Positions 1-7,343 of a stretch of DNA of 64,000 nt are shown here, one piece after another. The first letter of the stretch is position 1. Every line of letters begins with the position of its first letter. The stretch lies in the NCBI RefSeq assembly GCF_001279695.1, contig NZ_LGDD01000144.1, positions 43,704 through 107,703 of the forward strand. The letters run 5' to 3'. The notes beneath the pieces were generated by a model. The model searched no databases and was not told the DNA's origin. It saw only the letters and a list, made by a program, of their open reading frames with translations. Position numbers and translations under genes: made by a program. The stretch is from Streptomyces sp. WM6378 (GTDB lineage Bacteria; Actinomycetota; Actinomycetes; Streptomycetales; Streptomycetaceae).

Positions 1-156
1 CCGTCCGAGGCCCGCGAGCTCCTCTCGTACCTCGTCGACGAGCTCCGGCGCGGTGTGCCGCTCGACCGCCTCGGACAGGGCCCGGTCGGCGGTGAAGACG
101 TCGTACCCCACCAGGGGCGGAGCCTGGTTGGTCACTGTGTGGGTGGTGGCTGCCAT
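1..156 (-). CDS. AidB-like acyl-CoA dehydrogenase, N-terminal fragment (gene runs off the window)
   Basis: Only the first 52 codons are inside the window, read on the minus strand from the ATG at 156. The N-terminus contains the run NQAPPLVGYDVFTADRAL, which resembles the start of actinobacterial AidB-type acyl-CoA dehydrogenases (isovaleryl-CoA dehydrogenase/DNA alkylation response family). The flavin and substrate domains lie outside the window, so enzyme function is not tested by this sequence. The start codon is only 17 bp from the GTG of the divergent BrkB gene. The promoters must therefore overlap coding sequence, or one of the transcripts must be leaderless. A GTG at 135 is an alternative start. 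Confidence 0.7.
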   Translation of the reverse strand, partial: MAATTHTVTNQAPPLVGYDVFTADRALSEAVERHTAPELVDEVREELAGLGR

Positions 157-173
157 GCCGATACGGTAAGGAC

Positions 174-1367
174 GTGCAGCCAGCAAATGAAACACCCGAG
201 CGGACATCCGGCCGCCTTCATCGGGCCCGCGTCCTCTACCGCAACGTCTCGAAGCGGAAATTGGGCTGGCTGCTCCTCAAGGACACCGTCAACTCCTGCG
301 TCGAGTACCGCATCCTGGGCCTGGCCGCCGAGGCCGCGTTCTTCACGCTCCTCTCGCTGCCCCCGCTGCTGCTCAGTGTCATCGCGCTGCTCGGCTACGT
401 GGACGGCTGGACCAGCACCCACACCGTCGCCAGCATCGAGCAGAACATCCTGAACGCGGCCGGAACCGTACTGTCCGACCGGGGTGTGCACGAGTTCGCC
501 CAGCCGCTCCTCGAAGACGTCACCAAGGGCAAACGCCCGGACATCGTCTCCATCGGCTTCGCCATCGCCCTGTGGTCGGGGTCGCGCGCGGTCAACGTCT
601 TCATCGACACCATCACCGTGATGTACGGGCTCGACGGGCACCGCGGCATCGTCAAGACCCGGCTGCTCTCGCTGCTCCTGTACATCGTCGCGCTCCTGAT
701 CGGCGCGGTCGTGCTGCCGCTCGCGGTGGTCGGCCCGGACCGGGTGGTGGAGCTGGTCCCCTGGGGCACGAACGTGATCAGCTTCCTGTACTGGCCGACG
801 ATGATCCTGCTGTCCATCGCGTTCCTGACCACCCTCTTCCACGTCTCGGTGCCGGTCCGCTCGCCGTGGATCGAGGACGTGCCGGGCGCCCTGGTGGCCC
901 TCGCGATGTGGGTGCTCGGCTCGTTCCTGCTGCGGATCTACCTGACCAGCACGGTCGAGGGCCCCACCATCTACGGCTCGCTCGCGGCGCCCATCGCGGT
1001 GCTGCTGTGGATCGGCATCTCGGCGTTCGCGGTCCTTGTCGGCGCGGCCGTCAACGCGGCCATCGACCGGGTCTGGCCGTCGGTGGCGACGGCCGCCGCC
1101 CGCGCGGCCAGCGACCGGGTGCGCACCGCGCAGGCCGCCCAGCTCGTGGCCCGGGCCCAGCCGGTCCAGCCGATGCTCTTCGACGACGGCGAGGACGGCG
1201 ACGAGGCGGGCGACCCGGGGATGCCCTCCGAGTTCCCCGAGCGCTGGTCGAAGTTCCTGCCGCCGGACGACGTGAAGTCCCGCCTGCACACCACGAAGAA
1301 GCCCGAGGACAAGCCGCAGGAGAAGCCCTCGCGCGACCACGAGAAGTCCCCGCGCGACCACGACTGA
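174..1367 (+). CDS. YihY/BrkB-family integral membrane protein
   Basis: The 397-residue product starts at GTG 174, preceded by the purine-rich GGTAAGGA. It has about six hydrophobic helices between residues 40 and 290. The conserved early segment EYRILGLAAEAAFFTLLSLPP is typical of the YihY/BrkB (formerly 'ribonuclease BN') family. The C-terminal 80 residues are hydrophilic and charged, with Lys/Glu/Asp-rich ends, and probably cytoplasmic. Family members are inner-membrane proteins of uncertain biochemical role. The gene is divergent from the AidB-like gene; the downstream AraC gene starts 38 bp after the stop. Family assignment is firm; function is not known. Confidence 0.9.
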   Translation: MQPANETPERTSGRLHRARVLYRNVSKRKLGWLLLKDTVNSCVEYRILGLAAEAAFFTLLSLPPLLLSVIALLGYVDGWTSTHTVASIEQNILNAAGTVLSDRGVHEFAQPLLEDVTKGKRPDIVSIGFAIALWSGSRAVNVFIDTITVMYGLDGHRGIVKTRLLSLLLYIVALLIGAVVLPLAVVGPDRVVELVPWGTNVISFLYWPTMILLSIAFLTTLFHVSVPVRSPWIEDVPGALVALAMWVLGSFLLRIYLTSTVEGPTIYGSLAAPIAVLLWIGISAFAVLVGAAVNAAIDRVWPSVATAAARAASDRVRTAQAAQLVARAQPVQPMLFDDGEDGDEAGDPGMPSEFPERWSKFLPPDDVKSRLHTTKKPEDKPQEKPSRDHEKSPRDHD

Positions 1368-1405
1368 CGGGCCGGCCGCCGGGAGGCCGGACTATCCTCG
1401 AAGGC

Positions 1406-2128
1406 ATGTACCGAGAGCGGCCCTCCCGGCTGTCCGGCGCCTTCGTGTGGACCCGGACCGTGGCCGGCGACGACGCGCGGCCCGTCCTTCCGGACGGCTG
1501 CATGGATCTGCTCTGGTGCGAGGGCCGCCTCCTGGTGGCGGGCCCCGACACCCACGCCCACGTGCCCGACGCGGCCCCCGGCACGCGCTACGCCGGGGTC
1601 CGCTTCGCCTCCGGCGCCGGCCCCGCAGTCCTCGGCGTCCCGGCGCACGAACTGCGCGACACCCGGGTCGACCTCGACGGGATCTGGCCCGGGGCCGAGG
1701 TGCGCTCGCTTGCCGAACGGGTCGGCGAGGCGGCCCACCCGGCCGCCGCCCTCGAAGCCGTGGCCCTTGCGAAGGCGCCCCGCCCGGACCCGCTGACCCG
1801 CGCGGTGGCGGACCGCCTGGCCGCCGGGTGGAGCGTGCGGGCCACCGCCGCCGAGGTCGGCCTCGGCGCCCGCCAGCTGCACCGCCGCTGCCTCGACGCC
1901 TTCGGCTACGGCCCCAAGACCCTGGCCCGCATCCTGCGCCTCCAGCGTGCCCTCGGCCTCGTACGCCAGGGCGTGCCGTACGCCGAGGCCGCGTTCGCCG
2001 CCGGCTGCGCCGACCAGGCCCACCTCGCCCGCGAGATGCGCTCGCTGGCCGGGATGACGCTGACCGACTACGCGAGCGCGGCGAACAACGAGACCTCCAC
2101 GCCGTCCGGGTCGTGGACGACCGCATAG
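1406..2128 (+). CDS. AraC-family transcriptional regulator with DUF6597-type N-domain
   Basis: The ATG at 1406 gives a 240-residue protein. Residues 1-125 form the small sensor-like domain seen in many actinobacterial AraC proteins (LPDGCMDLLW motif). Residues 135-225 form the double helix-turn-helix, with ATAAEVGLGARQLHRRC as the first HTH and AEAAFAAGCADQAHLAREM as the second. The target genes cannot be read from sequence. The last 61 bases overlap the 3' end of the convergent VOC gene, so the two transcripts are antisense to one another at their ends. AraC/VOC neighbours are common in Streptomyces, which suggests a small-molecule response, but this is inference. Confidence 0.88.
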   Translation: MYRERPSRLSGAFVWTRTVAGDDARPVLPDGCMDLLWCEGRLLVAGPDTHAHVPDAAPGTRYAGVRFASGAGPAVLGVPAHELRDTRVDLDGIWPGAEVRSLAERVGEAAHPAAALEAVALAKAPRPDPLTRAVADRLAAGWSVRATAAEVGLGARQLHRRCLDAFGYGPKTLARILRLQRALGLVRQGVPYAEAAFAAGCADQAHLAREMRSLAGMTLTDYASAANNETSTPSGSWTTA

Positions 2129-2460
2129 CGCTGCCCCCAGAAGGCGTCCCAGGGCTTGAGGTGGCCGTCGTACCCGGCCGCCATGAGCGCCTCGTACGTC
2201 GCGTCGACCTCGGCGGGCGTGTCGCAGGCGAAGGCAAGGCCCGTACGGCCGCCGCCCTCGGGGCGCGTCCAGTCCGGGTCGAAGGAGCGGACGGTGTCCT
2301 CGGTGTCCCACAGGACCCGGGTGCCGCCGGGGAGCGTGCACTCCACATGCGGCTGGGTGTCCGCGTCGGCCGGAACGGCGAGGCCCAGGCGGCGGTAGAA
2401 GGCGAGCGATGCGGCCATGTCGGCCGCTACCAGGCCGATGGCGTCGAGTCGTGGAGTCAT
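2068..2460 (-). CDS. VOC-superfamily (glyoxalase/bleomycin-resistance-like) protein
   Basis: The chosen ATG at 2460, with GGTGAGG just upstream, gives 130 residues. The protein has the paired beta-alpha-beta-beta-beta repeats of the vicinal oxygen chelate fold. It starts PRLDAIGLVAADMAASLAFY and ends with HDPDGVEVSLF, which carries the typical C-terminal metal-ligand glutamate. A longer reading from 2511 exists but would add a poorly conserved extension. Substrate is unknown; the family includes dioxygenases, glyoxalases and drug-binding proteins. The 3' end overlaps the convergent AraC gene by 61 bp. Confidence 0.85.
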   Translation of the reverse strand: MTPRLDAIGLVAADMAASLAFYRRLGLAVPADADTQPHVECTLPGGTRVLWDTEDTVRSFDPDWTRPEGGGRTGLAFACDTPAEVDATYEALMAAGYDGHLKPWDAFWGQRYAVVHDPDGVEVSLFAALA

Positions 2461-2521
2461 GGCCTCACCGTAGGCAGCGGCCCCGACGGGGGTCTTGTAC
2501 GAAACGGACACGCGGCGGCCG

Positions 2522-4000
2522 TCACAGGTCGTTGCCCGCGTACGACAGGTTGAAGCTCTTGTTGGCCAGGGGGAAGTCCGGGACGATCGTGTCCACCAGG
2601 GCGACCGGCAGGGCGGGCCAGTTGAAGAACGACGGGTCCACCGGCTTCACCCGGGTCAGCGTGCCGGCGGGCGTGAGCTCGACTCGTGTGGTGATCGCCC
2701 CGCGCCAGCCCTCCACGATGCCGGTTCCGCTCGACCCCGCGGGGCGCCTCGGCAGCGGCACCGTCATGTCGCCGGGCCGCAGCTCAGCCGCGAGCCGCGC
2801 CGCGAGTTCGAGGGAGGCCTGCGCCTCCTCGGCCCGCACCAGGAACCGGGCGAGTACATCGCCCGAGGCCTGCGTCGCGGGCACCCGCGGATGGCCCTCG
2901 GTGGTGAAGGGATGGCCGAACCGGGCGTCGGCGCTCAGGCCGCTCGCCCGCGCCACATAGCCCAGACACCCCAGGTCCCGCGCCGCCTGCGCGCTGAGCA
3001 CGGCCGTGCCGGTGAACCGGTCGCGCACCGTCGCATGGCCGAGGGCGAGCTCCGTGATCTCCCCGAGGTCGACGGCGATCCGCGCCAGCTGCGCCGGGTC
3101 CGGCAGCGACGCCAGGCGGGCGCCGCCGGGCACGACCGCGCCGCGCAGCAGCCGGTGTCCCGTCGTCGCGTCGGCCAGCCGCAGCAACTGCTCGCGGATG
3201 CGCAGTGCATGGGAGTGGAGGATGGAGTGGCCGACGTCGTTGCAGAGCGCGCCGAGATCGGCGACGTGGTTGTGCAACCGCTCCAGTTCGAGCAGCAGGG
3301 CCCGGGCACGGCGGGCCTCCTCGGACACCTCGACGCCGTACGCCTCTTCGACCGCGAGACAGTACGCGAGCCCGTGCCCGATCGCGGTGTCCCCGCTGAC
3401 GCGCTCGGCGAGCCGCAGTCCGCCCGCCGCGTCCCGCCCCTCGAAGAGCTTCTCGATGCCCTTGTGCACGAACCACAGCCGCGCTTTGAGCCGGATGATG
3501 GTCTCGCCGACCACCGAGAACCGGAAGTGCCCCGGCTCGATGAGCCCGGCGTGCACGGGACCCACCGGGATCTCGTACACCCCGTCCCCCTCGACCGCGA
3601 GGAACGGATAAGGACCCTCCTGCTCGCCGAACGGCGGCGCGGCTCCGGCGTCGGGCCGCATCGGGTACCAGCCGCGCGGCCAGTGGTAGTGGCGTACGAG
3701 CCGGTGCGGGAGCGGGTGCTCGCGCGGCACCACGCCGTGCAGGTCCCGCATCTCGCGCTCGAACCGCCCTGCGGGAAAGGAGAGTTGGGCGAGGGTCGGG
3801 ACCGATGGGTGGTCCGGGTCGAGGCGTACGTGGAGTTCGGTACGGGTGTCCGGCGGCCCCGAGACGAACAGGTACACCACGCGCACGGCGCCCTCGTCGT
3901 GGTGCGCCGCCACCAGCGCGAGCCGCTGCCCCGAGTCGAGCAACTTCCGTGCCTGGCAAGGGAGTTCGGGCGATCCGATCTCCTCGGTCCTGCGGTTCAT
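2522..4000 (-). CDS. Complex I 49-kDa/NiFe-hydrogenase large-subunit homologue (HyfG/NuoCD-like), Ni-Fe ligands absent
   Basis: The 492-residue protein joins an N-terminal NuoC-like domain (about 1-140, with the motif REMRDLHGVV) to a NuoD/HycE-like large-subunit domain (about 150-492). In catalytic NiFe hydrogenases the first ligand motif is RxCGxCxxxH. Here the equivalent segment is RVSGDTAIGH at 200-209, with Ser202 and Thr205 in place of both cysteines and His209 kept. The last 40 residues contain no cysteine, so the second CxxC pair is also missing. The protein should not bind a Ni-Fe centre. It is the last gene of the operon, and its ATG overlaps the preceding stop (ATGA). It matches the 'energy-converting hydrogenase related' (Ehr) type; its electron donor and acceptor are unknown. 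Confidence 0.88.
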   Translation of the reverse strand: MNRRTEEIGSPELPCQARKLLDSGQRLALVAAHHDEGAVRVVYLFVSGPPDTRTELHVRLDPDHPSVPTLAQLSFPAGRFEREMRDLHGVVPREHPLPHRLVRHYHWPRGWYPMRPDAGAAPPFGEQEGPYPFLAVEGDGVYEIPVGPVHAGLIEPGHFRFSVVGETIIRLKARLWFVHKGIEKLFEGRDAAGGLRLAERVSGDTAIGHGLAYCLAVEEAYGVEVSEEARRARALLLELERLHNHVADLGALCNDVGHSILHSHALRIREQLLRLADATTGHRLLRGAVVPGGARLASLPDPAQLARIAVDLGEITELALGHATVRDRFTGTAVLSAQAARDLGCLGYVARASGLSADARFGHPFTTEGHPRVPATQASGDVLARFLVRAEEAQASLELAARLAAELRPGDMTVPLPRRPAGSSGTGIVEGWRGAITTRVELTPAGTLTRVKPVDPSFFNWPALPVALVDTIVPDFPLANKSFNLSYAGNDL

Positions 4001-5610
4001 CGGGCGGCCCCCGCGGCGATGTCCGCGGCCGCGGTGAGCAGCGGCAGCAGTGGTTGTACGGTCAGGCCGAGCGCGGCGCAGCACAGCAGTCCGGCGCCCA
4101 GGGGCAGCCCGCGGGCCGCGCCGATCCGCACCGGCGCGGCGAGGTCCGCCGGGGCCGGGCCGAGCACCATCTTGGCGGTGCGGGCGGCGAGCGCCGCGAA
4201 CGCGACGAGCGCGAGGAGCAGGCCGACGGCCAGCGGCCACCCCAGGCCGGCCGCGAACCCGGCGCGTGCCAGGCCGAGCTCGGAGGCGAACAGGGCGAAC
4301 GGCGGCAGCCCGAGCAGCGCCACGACGGACAGCGCGAGCGCTCCGCCGAGTCCCGGCGAGAGCGCGACCAGCCCTCGGATCCGGCCGATCCGCGAGGTCC
4401 CGCGCAACTGGAGCAGTTGCCCGGACGCGCAGAACGCCACCGTCTTGGCGAGCCCGTGCCCGGCGATGTGCAGCAGTACGGCCGACAGGGCGAGCGGCCC
4501 GCCGAACGAGGCGCCCAGCGCGATGAGCCCCATGTGCTCCATGCTGGAATAGGCCAGCATGCGCTTGTAGTCGCGCTGCGCGAGCAGCAGCCCGGCCGCA
4601 AGCGCGAGGGTGAGCAGCGCGATCGCGGCGAGCAGCCCGCGCGCGAAGCCGGTGCCGAGCACCAGGTCCCCGATCACCTTGTAGCGCAGCACCGCGCAGA
4701 ACGACACGGCGAGCAGCACCCCGGACATCAGCGCCGACACCGGAGAGGGCGCCTGGCTGTGCGCGTCCGGAAGCCAGGCGTGCAGCGGCACGAGCCCGGC
4801 CTTGGCGCCGTAGCCGAGCACGACGAGGGCGATGCCGAGCCGGGTGACGTTCGGGTCGAGGCTGCCCGCGTGGGCTACCAGGACCCGCCAGTCGAGCGCG
4901 CCAGTCTCGGGGATTCCCGCCCGGCGGGCGGCGTAGTAGACGAGCACGGTGCCGAGGAAGGCGAGCGCGATCCCCGCCGAGCAGATCACCACGTACTTCC
5001 AGGCCGCCTCGACGGAGGTACGGGTGCGGCGGTGGCCGACGAGGAACGCGGTCACCACGGTGGTCGCCTCCACCGCCACCCACAACACCCCCAGATTTCC
5101 GGCGAGTACGGCCAGGCACATCGCGGCGAGGAAGGCGTGCACCAGGAGGTGGTAGCGGTGCACGGTCCGGTCGGCGGCCCGCCCGGCCGCCCGCTCCCCG
5201 GCCAGGTGCGCGGGCCCCGCCGCGACGGCGAGGGCCGCCACGGCCCCCACGACGAGCAGCATCCACACGGTGAGCGCGTCGGCCCGCAACACCTCCCCGA
5301 AGGCCGACACGGGCCCGGTGCGCGGGACTCGGGCGGCGAGCGCCGCACCGCAGGCGAGCATCGCGGCGGGGGAGACGAGCCCCGCCCAGCCGCGGCTCCG
5401 CGTCGGTGTCGGTGGTTCGGGTGGGTGTGTGTCCAGCGGCACGGCTTCGGCGGGCCCGCCCGCCCCGACCGGTACGAGGACGTCGACCGGAGCGGTGCGG
5501 GCGGCCGGAATCCTGACCCGGATGTCGGCCCGCCGGGCACGCAGCGCATGCCCGGCACTGACGCTGAGCGGAGTCGCGACGGGGGCGACGAGCAGCAGGG
5601 TGGTCAGCAT
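3997..5610 (-). CDS. Proton-translocating membrane subunit (HyfF/NuoM/MrpD-like)
   Basis: This 537-residue, mostly hydrophobic protein carries the signature region of the NuoL/M/N-Mrp antiporter-like subunits. That region is GYGAKAGLVPLHAWLPDAHS, followed by PSPVSALMSGVLL and YSSMEHMGL, with conserved lysines and histidines in transmembrane helices. It probably forms a proton or cation channel module of the complex. I chose ATG 5610 because GAGAGG lies 7 nt upstream; an in-frame ATG at 5625 is possible. The 3' end overlaps the large-subunit gene by 4 bp. The 109-bp gap before the gene contains a dispersed repeat. Confidence 0.9.
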   Translation of the reverse strand: MLTTLLLVAPVATPLSVSAGHALRARRADIRVRIPAARTAPVDVLVPVGAGGPAEAVPLDTHPPEPPTPTRSRGWAGLVSPAAMLACGAALAARVPRTGPVSAFGEVLRADALTVWMLLVVGAVAALAVAAGPAHLAGERAAGRAADRTVHRYHLLVHAFLAAMCLAVLAGNLGVLWVAVEATTVVTAFLVGHRRTRTSVEAAWKYVVICSAGIALAFLGTVLVYYAARRAGIPETGALDWRVLVAHAGSLDPNVTRLGIALVVLGYGAKAGLVPLHAWLPDAHSQAPSPVSALMSGVLLAVSFCAVLRYKVIGDLVLGTGFARGLLAAIALLTLALAAGLLLAQRDYKRMLAYSSMEHMGLIALGASFGGPLALSAVLLHIAGHGLAKTVAFCASGQLLQLRGTSRIGRIRGLVALSPGLGGALALSVVALLGLPPFALFASELGLARAGFAAGLGWPLAVGLLLALVAFAALAARTAKMVLGPAPADLAAPVRIGAARGLPLGAGLLCCAALGLTVQPLLPLLTAAADIAAGAAR

Positions 5611-5639
5611 GTGTGTGCCTCTCATGGGGGCCGCTCCCC

Positions 5640-5669
5640 GGCCCTTCTGGCCCTGGGGGAGTTTGAGGA
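5640..5669. repeat. Dispersed 30-bp repeat, related to 10374-10403
   Basis: This stretch lies between two genes of the hydrogenase-like operon. It differs at only 3 of 30 positions from the reverse complement of 10374-10403. The rest of the 5626-5719 gap is GC-rich and shows no gene. Confidence 0.7.
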
Positions 5670-5719
5670 GCGGGGTCCGGGGCGGCGCCCCGGTCGAGGG
5701 AAGGGGCGGGGGTGGGGGC

Positions 5720-6385
5720 TCAGTCGTGAAGCTCTTGGAGGTCGTCGATCCGCGCCGCCGACCCGAAGACGTCCCGCATCCGCGTAGTGAGGATGTGCAG
5801 CACGAGCACCGCGAGCAACAGGTCGAAGGACACCCCGAGTTCGACGATCAGCGGCACCCCGGACGCCGCGAGGAACGCGATCGCCGTGATGCCGTTGTCT
5901 AGCAGCAGGAACCCGATGACCTGGGCGGCCGCGTGCCGCCGGGTGGCCAGGACGAAGAAGCCGATCAGGACGACCGCGAGGCCCACCGGCAGCGCCCGGG
6001 TGACCGGGTTCGGGTTCAGCGCCACCAGCGGCCGGGCCACCACGTACGCGAGCAGGGTGAGGGCGGCGGCGGTCAGGAGCGAGCCCGCCCCCTTGACCAG
6101 GGGCTGTGTCTCCTCGGGGGCGCCGCCGCCCGCGAGGGCGCGGCGCAGCAGATAGGGGAGCGCCCCGGCCCGGAGCAGTCCGATGCCGACGGCCACCGAG
6201 ACCAGGTCCCAGCGCGTCTCGTGCAGCCCGAGCAGCGCCGCGACGCCCGCGAGGGCCACCCCTTGCAGGGTGAACGCCCGCACTTCCGCGGCCAGTTCGC
6301 GCCGCCACAGCATGACCACCGCCGCGAGCAGGAAGGCCCCGCAGCACAGGTCGAGCAGTTTGGTGAACAGCGTGTCGCTCAGCAC
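5720..6385 (-). CDS. HyfE/NuoK-like membrane subunit
   Basis: The start is GTG 6385, five bases after the upstream stop, and the product has 221 residues. It has six to seven predicted membrane helices. The segment NGITAIAFLAASGVPLIVEL carries the helix glutamate typical of HyfE/NuoK-like subunits of complex I relatives. It probably belongs to the ion-pumping membrane arm. It is tightly linked to the HyfC-like gene upstream; the repeat-containing gap separates it from the HyfF-like gene downstream. Confidence 0.85.
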   Translation of the reverse strand: MLSDTLFTKLLDLCCGAFLLAAVVMLWRRELAAEVRAFTLQGVALAGVAALLGLHETRWDLVSVAVGIGLLRAGALPYLLRRALAGGGAPEETQPLVKGAGSLLTAAALTLLAYVVARPLVALNPNPVTRALPVGLAVVLIGFFVLATRRHAAAQVIGFLLLDNGITAIAFLAASGVPLIVELGVSFDLLLAVLVLHILTTRMRDVFGSAARIDDLQELHD

Positions 6386-6389
6386 CGGC

Positions 6390-7343
6390 TCACGCCCCGC
6401 TCAGGAAGTACGAAGCCGTCACCGCGAGCAGCGACAACAGGAAGGAACCGGCGAGGAGTTCGGGCACCCGGAAGAGCCGGAGCTTCGCCCAGAACACCTC
6501 CGCCGCCGCGAGCGCGGCCCCGAGCAGCGCCACCTTGCCCGCGCACACCGCGAGGCCGATCACCAGCGCGCCCGCGGAGGCGGTAGTGGCGATGCCCCAG
6601 GGGGCGAACAGCGAGGCGAGCAGGCCGAGCAGCACGGTGAGCCGCATCTGGGCGCCGAGTTCGACGAGCGCCAGGTCGGGGCCCGCGTACTCCAGGACCA
6701 TCGCCTCGTGCACCATGGTCAGTTCGAGGTGGGTGGAGGGGTTGTCGACGGGCAGGCGTCCGGTCTCGGCGAGTACGGCCACCGCGAGGGCGGCCGTGGC
6801 GAGCAGCCCGGCGGGCGAGACGAGCCGGTCGGGGTCCAGGAGCGCGCCCGACACGATCGCGGGGAGGTTCGTCGAGCCGGTCGGCAGCGACAGGGCGAAC
6901 ACCGAGACCAGGATGGTCGGTTCGACGAGCGCGGCCAGCGTCATCTCGCGGGATGCGCCCATCCCGCCGAACGCCGTCCCGCTGTCGAGTCCGGCAAGGG
7001 CGAGCGTGACCGTGCCGAGGGCGAGCAGCGCCACCACCACGATCAGGTCCGAACTTCCGCTCACCACCGTGTCGGTCGAGGCCAGTGGTACGAGTGCGGC
7101 GACCACGGCGGTCGTCGCGACCAGGAGCACGGGGGCCGCGCGGAACGCCGGGCCCGTGCCGAGCGAGGTCACCGCCTCCTTGCGCAGGAGCTTGCGCAGA
7201 TCCCGCCAGGGCTGGCCGACACCGGCCCCGGCCCGTCCCTCCAGCCTCGCCCGTACCTGTCGCATCAGCCCGTTGAGCAGCGGCGCACCGGCCGCGACGC
7301 CGCCCACCTGCACGGCCACCGCGGCCGCTGAGATGACGCTCAC
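6390..7343 (-). CDS. NuoH/HyfC-like membrane anchor subunit
   Basis: The start is GTG 7343, overlapping the previous stop as GTGA, and the product has 317 residues. The family signature is present: ETGRLPVDNPSTHLELTMVH followed by the LEYAGPDLALVE segment. These acidic loops and helices couple the peripheral redox arm to the membrane arm in complex I and in group-4 hydrogenases. About eight membrane helices are visible. It is presumed to anchor the NuoB-like and large subunits to the cytoplasmic face of the membrane. Confidence 0.9.
   Translation of the reverse strand: MSVISAAAVAVQVGGVAAGAPLLNGLMRQVRARLEGRAGAGVGQPWRDLRKLLRKEAVTSLGTGPAFRAAPVLLVATTAVVAALVPLASTDTVVSGSSDLIVVVALLALGTVTLALAGLDSGTAFGGMGASREMTLAALVEPTILVSVFALSLPTGSTNLPAIVSGALLDPDRLVSPAGLLATAALAVAVLAETGRLPVDNPSTHLELTMVHEAMVLEYAGPDLALVELGAQMRLTVLLGLLASLFAPWGIATTASAGALVIGLAVCAGKVALLGAALAAAEVFWAKLRLFRVPELLAGSFLLSLLAVTASYFLSGA

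Noticed and set aside
572..1405. Upstream extension of the AraC frame through the BrkB gene
   Set aside because: The extension is Arg/Pro-rich and out of frame with the clear BrkB protein; ATG 1406 begins the conserved N-domain.
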